A stretch of DNA of 64,000 nt, taken from assembly GCF_004135735.1 (NCBI RefSeq), contig NZ_CP012670.1, positions 1,550,001-1,614,000 of the forward strand. Direction: 5' to 3'. Shown here piece by piece: positions 18,078 to 25,850 of this stretch. The translations under genes were made by a program, and so were the position numbers. Within the stretch, counting starts at the first letter, position 1. Each line of letters opens with the position of its first letter. Under the pieces are notes generated by a model. The model saw only the letters and a list, made by a program, of their open reading frames with translations. It had not been told where the DNA came from and made no database searches. The DNA comes from Sorangium cellulosum (GTDB lineage: Bacteria; Myxococcota_A; Polyangia; Polyangiales; Polyangiaceae).

Positions 18078-18659
18078 CTAGCCGCCGCCGGGGTGCTGGG
18101 GGACCATCAGGATGTAGGGGGTCCGGGGCTCCTGGCCCGGGGGCACGGGCTGCGGCGTGGGGACGCCCTTTTCTCCGAGGCTCCGGATGAACCGGTACAT
18201 GGCCACGAGATCGCGCTCGGGCATGGTCGTGTAGTTGAGCCAAGGCATGGGCGGGAGGCCGACGCCGGCGCGGAACATCGCCACCCAGGCCTCCTCGCTG
18301 AGGCGCTGGGCGGAGAGCCGGAGGTTCGCCGCATAGCTCGTCCCCCACGGCCCCCGGTAACCAATGTCATTGCCAGTGAGCCACTCCGAGGTCGGGAGCC
18401 TGCCGCTCGATCGATCCCAGCCGGGCGTATGGCAGTCGTTGCAGCCGCCGACGAGGATCAGGTATCGACCTGCCTCCTCCGGGCTGGACGCGCTCACGTG
18501 GGGAGAGCCCTCCGGCTGCGCACCGAGCGCACAGCCGATCATCGCCGCGAGCGCCGCGCCCAGCAGCGTGCGCGCAGCCCAGCGCGCCGCGCGCGCAGGC
18601 GCCCGCGCCGCGGCCGGCGAGGACAGGTCAGGTTGCGGTCCGGTGCTCATGCGAAGCAT
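18078..18659 (-). CDS. cytochrome c-like lipoprotein
   Basis: The protein has about 193 residues with a long N-region, then a hydrophobic segment ending in a lipobox-like AAMIGC. The mature part carries one haem attachment site, CNDCH, in the context GGCNDCHTPGWD, as found in the diheme/monoheme c-type cytochromes that end dehydrogenase or sulfite-oxidase chains. MPWLNYTTM supplies plausible Met ligands. The C-terminal region ends in a Pro/Gly-rich tail (TPYILMVPQHPGGG). ATGs at 18659, 18650 and 18692 are all possible starts; no good ribosome binding site decides. Copies of the dispersed repeat lie on both sides of the gene in opposite orientation. Confidence 0.8.
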   Translation of the reverse strand: MLRMSTGPQPDLSSPAAARAPARAARWAARTLLGAALAAMIGCALGAQPEGSPHVSASSPEEAGRYLILVGGCNDCHTPGWDRSSGRLPTSEWLTGNDIGYRGPWGTSYAANLRLSAQRLSEEAWVAMFRAGVGLPPMPWLNYTTMPERDLVAMYRFIRSLGEKGVPTPQPVPPGQEPRTPYILMVPQHPGGG

Positions 18660-19456
18660 GCTACCCGGATTGCAGCGCGCATGCCGGAACACCGTCGTGC
18701 AAAACGGGTCCGCTCACGTTAAAACCGTGGTGAGCGCCCTCTCGCCACGACCGCATCGTCCGGATTCGTCGTGCAACCATGGATCTCTTCGGAACGGCCG
18801 TGGCTCCCCGGAGAGGGTGCTCGTGGGACGGACCGATGTCCGTCGACATCCATCGCGAGATCCATGGGCCCCCGGAGAGGGCGCTCGTGGGGCGGCGTGG
18901 GGGATGGACCGAGGCTGGCGTTTCGAGCAGGCCCGAGCGCACCTGCTCCGGCCTGCTCCTCGCGGCGGCCCCGACGTCGCGTTCGACCCGGGCGACCTCC
19001 GCGTCCACGAGCAGGCGCCGCGGGCGGAAGTTCTCCGCGCCGCCCGCCTCCCACCGCGCGAGGACCCGCCCCACGCCGGCCACGTTCCGGTCCGCGAAAG
19101 GTGGTCTCGCTGCTCCCCGCCGGGCCGCGCGGCGGCGCTGCACCACCCGGGCCGCCCGGCGCCGGCGCCCTCGCCGCGTGTCGCCGACGCCCTCGCCGCC
19201 GCGCCCCCGTTCGCCTGTCCCCGGTCGTCAGCGCGCGTCGCTTCTGGCGATCTCGTCAGGAGGCGCGCGACGTGTCTGGCAACATGACGAATTCACTGCC
19301 TCTCTCGCCACCGCCGGCGCGAGGCGGCCGGAGCGCCCGTGGCGGCGCGCGCGATGGCAGCCAATCCGGCGCACCTGCGTGGTAAGATGCTGGGCACGCA
19401 GGCGCGGGGGTGGGCGGCGCGAGCCCCCACGCCGGTGCGCGCCGCGGGGAGCCTCG
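18660..19456. other. intergenic region with repeat copies, no convincing gene
   Basis: This 797-bp divergent gap contains two further copies of the dispersed repeat (18798-18913) and a long Arg/Pro-type GC-rich segment without codon structure. The stretch 18700-18790 is the least GC-rich and the best candidate for the promoter of the cytochrome c-like gene. A clear ribosome binding site (GGGGAG) marks the start of the kinase-like gene at its right end. Confidence 0.5.
18798..18913. repeat. dispersed repeat element, copies 3 and 4 (inverted orientation)
   Basis: Two adjacent copies lie at about 18798-18836 (shortened in the middle) and 18862-18913 (nearly complete). Both carry the CCCCGGAGAGGG arm followed by GCTCGTGGG and a GGACCGA end, and are inverted relative to the copies at 17.9-18.0 kb. 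Between them sits a small perfect hairpin, GATGTC-CGTC-GACATC. Confidence 0.7.
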
Positions 19457-20668
19457 ATGAACGTGCCTGTCGTCGCAGGGGACGTGATCGCTGAGAAATA
19501 CCGGATCGACCGGGTGCTGGGCAGCGGCGGCACGGGGGTGGTGGTCGGCGCGAGCCACCTCGTCCTCCCGCAGCGCGTCGCCATCAAGCTCCTGCTCGAC
19601 GGCTCCAGCAAGGACGTCGCCGAGCGGCTGCTCCGCGAGGCGCGCGCGGCGATGCAGCTCCGGGGCGAGCACGTCGTGCGCGTGCTCGACGTGGGCCAGC
19701 TCGGGTCGGGCGTCCCCTACGTCGTGATGGAGCAGCTCGAGGGGCAGAGCCTCTCCGAGCTGCTCCGCGACCGGGGCCAGCTCGATCTGCCGGAGGCCCT
19801 CGACCACGTGATGCAGGCCTGCGTGGCGCTGGCCGAGGCGCATGCCGCGGGGATCGTGCACCGCGGCCTCGAGCCGGCGAGCCTGTTCCTCGCGAGGACG
19901 CCCGGCGGGACATCGCTCCTCAAGGTGCTCGACTTCGGCGTCTCCGGGCCGCTGCCCGGCGCGGGCGAGGGCGGCGGCGGCTCGCCGGCGCAAGCGCGGC
20001 AGAGGCCCGGCGCCGCCCTCTACCAGGCGCCCGAGCAGCTGCGGTCGCCCGCCGACGCCGACGCCCGCGCCGATCTCTGGTCGCTCGGCGCGATCCTCTA
20101 CCGGCTCCTGACGGGGCAGCCGCCGTTCGACGCGAGCTCGCCCACCGACCTCGCGGCGCGCATCGCGGGCGCGGAGCCGGAGCTCCCGAGCGCGCTCCGC
20201 AGCGACATCCCCCCCGAGGTCGAGCGCGTCGTCCTCGGCTGCCTCGAGAAGGACCCGGCGCGGCGGCCCGCGAACGTGGCCGAGCTCGCGATCGCGCTCG
20301 CCCCGTTCGCGTCGGAGGCGAGCCAGGGGCACGCGGAGCGCGCCGCGCGGATCCTCGGGGCGACGCTCCCGCCCCGCCACCGCGCCTCGCTCCCGACGAT
20401 CGGGCTCGGGCTGAAGGCGGCGCCGGGCGCCGCGCTGCTCCCGCCGGACAGCGTCGGGCCGAGCTCGCGCGCGCTCGCGCGGGCCGCCCCTCTCGACGCG
20501 CCGGCGAGGGGGAGCGCGCGGGCGCGCTTCGGCGCGATCGTGGCCATCGCGTCGCTCATCGCGCTCGCGGCCCTGGTCGCATCGCGCTCCGGGAGCTCCG
20601 GCGAGCCAGAGGCGGAGCGCTCGCAGGAGCCCGCGGCGCCCGCCGCGCGGGGCGACGCGCCGGAGTAG
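19457..20668 (+). CDS. Ser/Thr kinase-like membrane protein with degenerate catalytic loop (predicted pseudokinase)
   Basis: This is a 403-residue protein with a protein-kinase domain at residues 15-280 and a C-terminal hydrophobic helix (AIVAIASLIALAALVA, about 358-373) followed by a short acidic tail. The glycine loop (GSGGTGVV), VAIK lysine 44 and D159FG are intact. The catalytic loop is not: the usual HRDxKPxN reads HRGLEPAS (135-142), so the catalytic Asp, the Lys and the metal-binding Asn are all replaced. The expected result is ATP binding without normal phosphotransfer. APEQ and DLWSLG of the C-lobe are normal. A strong ribosome binding site (GGGGAG) precedes the ATG at 19457. No partner kinase is adjacent. 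Confidence 0.85.
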   Translation: MNVPVVAGDVIAEKYRIDRVLGSGGTGVVVGASHLVLPQRVAIKLLLDGSSKDVAERLLREARAAMQLRGEHVVRVLDVGQLGSGVPYVVMEQLEGQSLSELLRDRGQLDLPEALDHVMQACVALAEAHAAGIVHRGLEPASLFLARTPGGTSLLKVLDFGVSGPLPGAGEGGGGSPAQARQRPGAALYQAPEQLRSPADADARADLWSLGAILYRLLTGQPPFDASSPTDLAARIAGAEPELPSALRSDIPPEVERVVLGCLEKDPARRPANVAELAIALAPFASEASQGHAERAARILGATLPPRHRASLPTIGLGLKAAPGAALLPPDSVGPSSRALARAAPLDAPARGSARARFGAIVAIASLIALAALVASRSGSSGEPEAERSQEPAAPAARGDAPE

Positions 20669-20840
20669 GCCACCCGGGCGCCGGAGAGGCCGTGCCCGAC
20701 GGGCCCCACCGCCAGCAGGCATGGAGAAGCCGGAGACCTGTCGTGGCGCCGCGGGCGCGCGGCGCGGCCCCGGGCGCGGGGCCTCGCGGCGTCGAGAAAA
20801 CGTGACATCGGCGTACACCGACTGTCGTAGTATCCGCCGC

Positions 20841-21947
20841 ATGCCGCATTCCCTCCCACATTCCGGGGGCGGTTCCGCTCCGCCCGCGCGCATTGGCAAG
20901 GTCGCATTCCTCGGGTATGGCCGCTTCGGCGCGGCGCTCGGCTCGCTCCTGCAGGACGAGGGGATCGCGGTGCGCGCGCTCGACCCGGGCGCCGACATCC
21001 CGGAGGCCACGCGCGCCGCCTCGCTGCCGGAGCTCGTGGACGGCGCGGACCTCGTCCTCGTCGCGGTCCCGGTCCCGGCGGTGCGCGAGGCGATCGTGTC
21101 GCTGCGCCCGCACCTCGCGCCGGGGCAGGTGGTGGCCGACGTGGGCAGCGTGAAGACGGTGCCGGCGCGCGCCATGGCCGAGGTGCTCGGCGATGCGCGG
21201 CCGTGGGTGGCGACGCACCCGCTCTTCGGTCCGGCGAGCCTCGCCCGCGGCGAGCGCCCGCTGCGCGCCGTCGTCTGCCCGAACCCCGCGCACCCGGACG
21301 CGGTGCGCCGCGTCGTCGCGCTGTTCGAGCGGATCGGGTGCCAGGTGCTCGAGCAGGGCCCGGAGGAGCACGATCGGGTGATGGCCTTCACGCACGCGCT
21401 CGCGTTCTTCATGGCGAAGGGCATGATGGACGCGGGCGTGCCCGCGGGCGCGCCGTACGCGCCGCCGTCGTTCCAGGGGATCGCCCGAACGATCGAGACG
21501 GTGCGCGCGGACGCGGGGCACCTGTTCGCGGCGCTGCACCGCGAGAACCCGTTCGCGGGCGAGGCGCGGCGCCGGCTCATCGACGCGCTCACCGCGGTCG
21601 ATCGCAGCCTCGACGTCGCGGCGAAGGACGCCGCGCCCGAGGATCTCGCCGCGCTCGCGATCCCCGACCTCGGCGCGCTCTCCCCCGAGCTCCGCGAGAC
21701 GCGGGAGCTCATCGACGAGGTGGACCTGGAGCTCGTCGGCCTGCTCGCGCGGCGCACCGAGCTCGTCCAGCGCGCCGCGCGCGCCAAGGCCACGATCGGC
21801 GCGGCGGTCCGGGATCCGGTGCGGGAAGCGCGGCTGATGGAGTCGCGCCGCCGCGCCGCCGCCGAGCTCGGGCTCGACCCGGACGGTGTGGCCGAGGTCT
21901 TCGAGGTGATCCTGCGGCACTCGCGGTCTCTGCAGGAGCGCCGCTAG
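20841..21947 (+). CDS. tyrA: prephenate dehydrogenase fused to C-terminal chorismate mutase
   Basis: The 368-residue protein should make 4-hydroxyphenylpyruvate for tyrosine synthesis. Residues 18-270 are a prephenate dehydrogenase: NAD-binding GYGRFG (25-30), VAVPVPA, DVGSVK, and the substrate-site segment THPLFGP; HALAFFMAKGMMDAG also matches the family. The last ~80 residues (ELRETRELIDEVDLELVGLLARR) form an AroQ-type chorismate mutase helix bundle. In enterobacterial TyrA the mutase is at the N-terminus; here the order is reversed. The ATG at 20841 is preferred; an in-frame ATG at 20721 would add 40 Arg/Gly-rich residues. A strong hairpin follows the stop. Confidence 0.88.
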   Translation: MPHSLPHSGGGSAPPARIGKVAFLGYGRFGAALGSLLQDEGIAVRALDPGADIPEATRAASLPELVDGADLVLVAVPVPAVREAIVSLRPHLAPGQVVADVGSVKTVPARAMAEVLGDARPWVATHPLFGPASLARGERPLRAVVCPNPAHPDAVRRVVALFERIGCQVLEQGPEEHDRVMAFTHALAFFMAKGMMDAGVPAGAPYAPPSFQGIARTIETVRADAGHLFAALHRENPFAGEARRRLIDALTAVDRSLDVAAKDAAPEDLAALAIPDLGALSPELRETRELIDEVDLELVGLLARRTELVQRAARAKATIGAAVRDPVREARLMESRRRAAAELGLDPDGVAEVFEVILRHSRSLQERR

Positions 21948-22677
21948 CACGCTGCCCCCCGAGCTCGTCCCGGGGGCGTCGGCTCAACGGTCCTCCCCGC
22001 CGGAGGAACGTTGAGCTGCAGAAACACGGATGACACGGAGAGGATCGAGACGCGCCGCTGCGTCCTCACTGTGGTGAGCGAGCGATGCAGTCAGGTCCTT
22101 CGGTGTCGCGGCGAGACATGCCGTATCCGGCGCTTCCACTCACGATGTATGTCTCGATGTGCAATGTACCGCACGGCGCCTCCGAGCGGGCGCCGGCCTC
22201 GGGCGCACCGGAATCCTCTTTCCAGGCGAGCGCGCTCCAGTGTAGGGTCCGAGTCCGGGGATCATGGAGCGCCGTCAGGAAACTACTTATTGGCACTGCA
22301 GGCCAGCCCTGGGTCGCGGGTAAGTCGGCGCATCGACTACGATATTACCTCGTCGGTACGGTTCAGGGAGGGCTGGAATGGAACAATCGTGCGGCCTTGC
22401 CAGGGGAGCCCAGCAATCCGGAGACGAACGCGAGCGGCACGAGCGCGGCGCGCCGGCGTTGCCCGGGAGGGCGGCGGAGCGGTCGTCCACCGCGGCCGCG
22501 GGGTGCGCTCCTCTGCGCGCAAGGGAGGCGTTGGGCCCCCTGGGCCTCCTCGAGCGAGGCCCCGGTCCGGGCAGGGTCGCCTGAAAGCGGTGGACAGAAC
22601 AGCGTTCCTGAGGGTGTTGATGTTGCGAGATCGGCGGCGTCGGTGACGCCGGAGGGGGTGGGGCAAGGAGACACGGG
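21948..22677. other. intergenic region, no convincing gene
   Basis: These 730 bp begin with the tyrA terminator hairpins. The middle (22030-22380) is less GC-rich than the surroundings and probably holds the promoter of the hybrid kinase gene downstream. A few short open frames (for example 22378-22584) have no ribosome binding site and no recognisable product. Confidence 0.5.
21954..22016 (+). terminator. double hairpin after tyrA
   Basis: Two successive hairpins start seven bases after the stop. The first pairs GCCCCC (21954-21959) with GGGGGC (21972-21977). The second pairs GCTCAACG (21982-21989) with CGTTGAGC (22009-22016), with an inner CCTCC/GGAGG stem around a five-base loop. No T-run follows, but the strength and position support transcription termination. 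Confidence 0.6.
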
Positions 22678-24810
22678 ATGAGGGCAGAAGTAGGCAGGGT
22701 CAACATCCTGGTCGTGGACGACAGGTCCGAGCAGCTCCTCTCCCTGGGGGCTGTTCTCGAGCCGCTCGGCGAGAACATCATCAAGGCTGGGTCCGGGAGG
22801 GAGGCGCTCCGCTGCCTCCTTCAGGAGGAGTTCGCGGTCATCCTCCTGGACATCAACATGCCGGAGATCGACGGGTTCGAGACGGCGAGCCTCATCCGCA
22901 AGCGGAAGAGCACGCGGCACACGCCGATCATCTTCCTGACGGCGCACACCGAGCGCGTCTACGTCGAGCGCAGCTATTCGCTCGGGGCAGTCGACTACAT
23001 CATGACGCCGTTCGCGCCCGAGGTCCTCCGCACCAAGGTGTCTGTCTTCGTCGACCTCTTCAAGAAGACGCAGAAGATCAAGCTCCAGGCCGAGTCGCTG
23101 CGCGCGCACGCGGAGCAGCTCCAGCGGCTCAACCGCGCCGCGGTCACCATCAACTCGGCCCGGTCGCTCGACGACATGGTCGCGGCGATCACGGAGGCGG
23201 CGCGCGACGTCGCCGGCGCCCATCAGGCCATGACGCTCGTGAAGGTGGAGAGGCCCGGCGAGCCGGCGCGGACGGCGGTGTCGATCTCGGAGCGGTACGC
23301 GACGTTCCAGCAGGAGTCGCCGACGCCCATCGCGGGCAGGCTGGGCGCGTTCGTGTACGGCCGGAACAGGCCCCTCCGGATGACGCAGCGAGAGCTCTCC
23401 CAGCACCCGGAGTGGCTGGACGACGGCGGGCAGACGCCGCCGCGGGGGTACCTCGCCGTGCCCCTCACGGCGCCGGACGGCCGGAACATGGGGACCATCC
23501 AGCTCTCGGACCGTCACGACGGCGAGTTCTCGGACGACGACGAGACCGTCCTCGTGCAGCTCGCGCAGCTCGCCTCCATCGCCATCCAGAACCGCATGTA
23601 CGCCGAGGCGCGCGAGGCGAGCCGCGTGAAGGACGAGCTCCTCGCGACGCTCTCGCACGAGCTGCGCAGCCCGCTCAGCGCGATCCTCGGCTGGACGCAC
23701 CTCCTGCGCAGCGAGCCGCTCGACGAGCGGCGGGTGGCCCACGGGCTCGAGGTGATCGAGCGCAACGTGGTCGCGCAGACGAAGCTCATCGAGGACCTGC
23801 TCGACGTCTCCCGGATCTCCGCGGGCAAGCTGCGCATCAGCGCGGCCCCGATGGCGCTCGCGCCCGTCGTGGAGACCGCCCTCGACGCGATCCGCCCCGC
23901 CGCCGCGGCCAGGCAGCTCGCGCTCGACGCGTCGCTCGACCCCTCCCTCGAGGTGAACGGCGACGCGGATCGGATCCTCCAGGTCGCCTCGAACCTCCTC
24001 TCCAACGCGCTCAAGTTCACGCGCCCCGGAGGCCGCGTCGACGTCTCGCTCCGGCGGGCCGGCGCCCGCGCCGAGCTCGCGGTGCGCGACACGGGGGAGG
24101 GGATCGCGCCCGACTTCCTGCCGTTCGTCTTCGAGTGCTTTCGCCAGGCGGACAGCTCGAGCCGCAGGGCGTACGGGGGCCTCGGCATCGGGCTGTCGCT
24201 CGTGCGCACCATCGTCGAGGCCCACGGCGGCTCGGTCACCGCCGAGAGCCCGGGGCTACAGCAGGGGTCGACGTTCGTGGTCCGGCTCCCGCTCCTCGGC
24301 GCCGAGCGCGGCCTCCCCGCGGGGCCGCTCCGGGAGGCGCGCCCGCGCGCGCGCGCGGCCTGCTCCGGGGCCGCGCGCGACCTCGGGGGGCTCCGCGTCC
24401 TGCTCGTCGAGGACGACGCGGACGCCAGGGAGCTGCTCCAGGAGGTGCTGGTCCAGCACCACGCCGAGGTGACCGCCGTGGCGTCGGTGCGCGAGGCGCT
24501 CGCGGCGTTCGGCGCGGCGCGCCCGCACGTGCTCGTGAGCGACATCGCGATGCCGGGCGAGGACGGATACGAGCTCATCCGCCGCATCCGCCAGCGCCCG
24601 GCGCACGCCGGCGGCGACCTGCCCGCGCTGGCGCTGACGGCCTATGCCCGCAAGGAGGATCAGAGACGCGCGCTCGACGCCGGCTTCCACATGCACGCCG
24701 CCAAGCCGATCGAGCCCGCCGCCCTCGTCGCGGCGGTGGCGAGCCTCGCGGCCAGAGCCCGCGCCGGTGAGCCCTCCGGCGACAGGAGCGGGGCTCGGAC
24801 GAGCCGGTAG
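22678..24810 (+). CDS. hybrid histidine kinase: REC-GAF-HisKA-HATPase-REC
   Basis: The 710-residue protein is cytoplasmic (no membrane segment). Domains in order: receiver with phosphoacceptor Asp58 (ILLDINMPEIDG), a short coiled linker, GAF-like sensor (about 160-300), HisKA with His327 in SHELRSPL, HATPase with NLLSNALKF, DTGEGIAPDF and GLGIGLSLV, then a C-terminal receiver with Asp622 (SDIAMPGEDG). An N-terminal receiver means it can be controlled by another kinase, and the C-terminal one passes phosphate on. The ATG at 22678 has AAGGAG eight bases upstream. No dedicated partner is adjacent. A hairpin follows the stop. Confidence 0.93.
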   Translation: MRAEVGRVNILVVDDRSEQLLSLGAVLEPLGENIIKAGSGREALRCLLQEEFAVILLDINMPEIDGFETASLIRKRKSTRHTPIIFLTAHTERVYVERSYSLGAVDYIMTPFAPEVLRTKVSVFVDLFKKTQKIKLQAESLRAHAEQLQRLNRAAVTINSARSLDDMVAAITEAARDVAGAHQAMTLVKVERPGEPARTAVSISERYATFQQESPTPIAGRLGAFVYGRNRPLRMTQRELSQHPEWLDDGGQTPPRGYLAVPLTAPDGRNMGTIQLSDRHDGEFSDDDETVLVQLAQLASIAIQNRMYAEAREASRVKDELLATLSHELRSPLSAILGWTHLLRSEPLDERRVAHGLEVIERNVVAQTKLIEDLLDVSRISAGKLRISAAPMALAPVVETALDAIRPAAAARQLALDASLDPSLEVNGDADRILQVASNLLSNALKFTRPGGRVDVSLRRAGARAELAVRDTGEGIAPDFLPFVFECFRQADSSSRRAYGGLGIGLSLVRTIVEAHGGSVTAESPGLQQGSTFVVRLPLLGAERGLPAGPLREARPRARAACSGAARDLGGLRVLLVEDDADARELLQEVLVQHHAEVTAVASVREALAAFGAARPHVLVSDIAMPGEDGYELIRRIRQRPAHAGGDLPALALTAYARKEDQRRALDAGFHMHAAKPIEPAALVAAVASLAARARAGEPSGDRSGARTSR

Positions 24811-25288
24811 CGGCCTGAGCGCCTCTCAAGCCCTCCCATCGCCCGGCGGCCGAGGGAGGGCACATTCTTCTCCTCGTGGCAACGGGAGAGCAGGATTGTT
24901 TACGCCTTCAGCACGTTTTCGTCGGAGGCCGTCTTTCCTGGAAAGTTGTTTGTTGCGACGGATACGAGTCAAGTCCAATTGCCCCCATTCCTGGCGGGCA
25001 CAGCCAGAGGATGGGCTTGACGCAGCGAGTGTTCGCGGCTCGTGGGCCATCTGCAACGATGATGCAGCGAGACAAAAAGCTTGCCTTGTCCAGTATGGTG
25101 GCCTATTGTCCATGATAACGGAATTGCCGTGGTGCTGACACCGAATCATTGCATGCGGAGCGTTCGTGAGGTCCGCGGACGCGGATCTCGCGCAATTTTC
25201 TTCGCAAACAGGTCGCATGCGGGCGGCTGTCGGCACAGGGCGTACCGAGCCATTCTTTGGGAAACAACCCGACGGAGAGAATGAGACC
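24811..25288. other. intergenic region ahead of repeat lipoprotein
   Basis: After the terminator-like hairpin at 24830-24861 these 478 bp become clearly less GC-rich (24890-25270) than the rest of the window, as expected for a promoter/leader region or for acquired DNA. Small open frames at 24876-25115 and 25081-25284 lack family resemblance and good starts and were not called. Confidence 0.5.
24830..24861 (+). terminator. hairpin after hybrid kinase gene
   Basis: GCCCTCCC (24830-24837) and GGGAGGGC (24854-24861) are exact complements around a 16-base GC-rich loop, 20 bp after the stop codon. A pyrimidine-rich stretch (ATTCTTCTCC) follows, giving a fair intrinsic-terminator appearance. Confidence 0.6.
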
Positions 25289-25690
25289 ATGAAAGCTTCC
25301 ATGAGCATCCTTGCCAGCGCGCTTCTCCTTGGTGCGACCGTGATGATCGGCGCCGGATGCGGCGACGATGAGGAGGGCGATACGACCTCCACGTCGGCCA
25401 CCACGGGTGGCGGCGAGGGCGGCAGCACCGGTGAGGGCGGCAGCACCGGCGAGGGCGGCAGCACCGGTGAGGGCGGCAGCACCGGTGAGGGCGGCAGCAC
25501 CGGCGAGGGCGGCAGCACCGGTGAGGGCGGCAGCACCGGCGAGGGCGGCAGCACCGGTGAGGGCGGCAGCACCGGTGAGGGTGGCAGCACCGGTGAGGGC
25601 GGCAGCACCGGCGAGGGCGGCAGCACCGGCGAGGGCGGCAGCACCGGCGAGGGCGGCAGCACCGGCGAGGGCGGCGGGGACGGCGCCTGA
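25289..25690 (+). CDS. lipoprotein with 14 tandem GGSTGE repeats
   Basis: The 133-residue product has a standard lipoprotein signal (MKASMSILAS, then VMIGAGC; lipid Cys near residue 27), an acidic/Ser-Thr stretch, and then 14 perfect copies of the hexapeptide STGEGG before the end GGDGA. Nothing else is present: the mature protein is essentially one flexible, acidic, Gly/Ser/Thr-rich repeat. Myxobacterial lipoproteins often carry short linkers of this kind after the signal, but here the linker is the whole protein. The stop directly follows the array, so a downstream domain may have been lost or never existed. The start has GGAG about 12 bases upstream. Function unknown; a surface spacer or glycosylated coat is possible. 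Confidence 0.8.
   Translation: MKASMSILASALLLGATVMIGAGCGDDEEGDTTSTSATTGGGEGGSTGEGGSTGEGGSTGEGGSTGEGGSTGEGGSTGEGGSTGEGGSTGEGGSTGEGGSTGEGGSTGEGGSTGEGGSTGEGGSTGEGGGDGA
25415..25666. repeat. 18-bp tandem array, 14 copies
   Basis: Unit GAGGGCGGCAGCACCGGY repeats 14 times without indels. Variation is almost confined to the last base (C or T, GGC/GGT Gly codons) and one GGT/GGC exchange near 25581, so copies are being homogenised or were recently amplified. All units stay in frame with the lipoprotein. Confidence 0.95.
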
Positions 25691-25850
25691 GATCAGCTCG
25701 CCTGATGCGTTCCTCCCTGGATGGGCCCGCGGTGCGGGGTAGTCCGGGGAAGCGCCCCGCATCAGCTCGATAGGCAATCACCGGAAGGTGGGGAGTGGCC
25801 AGGGCGCTTTGCGCCTTCGACTTCCCAGCCTCCGGTGAGGGCCGACCGGT

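Noticed and set aside
22378-22584. Possible 68-residue gene ahead of the hybrid kinase
   Set aside because: No ribosome binding site, low-complexity composition and no resemblance to a known family.
24876-25115. Possible 79-residue gene in the AT-richer gap
   Set aside because: No Shine-Dalgarno sequence and no codon bias like the neighbours; more likely leader DNA.
25415-25666. Regular repeats considered as a CRISPR array
   Set aside because: Unit of 18 bp with no spacers, in frame within a lipoprotein gene; no cas genes in the window.
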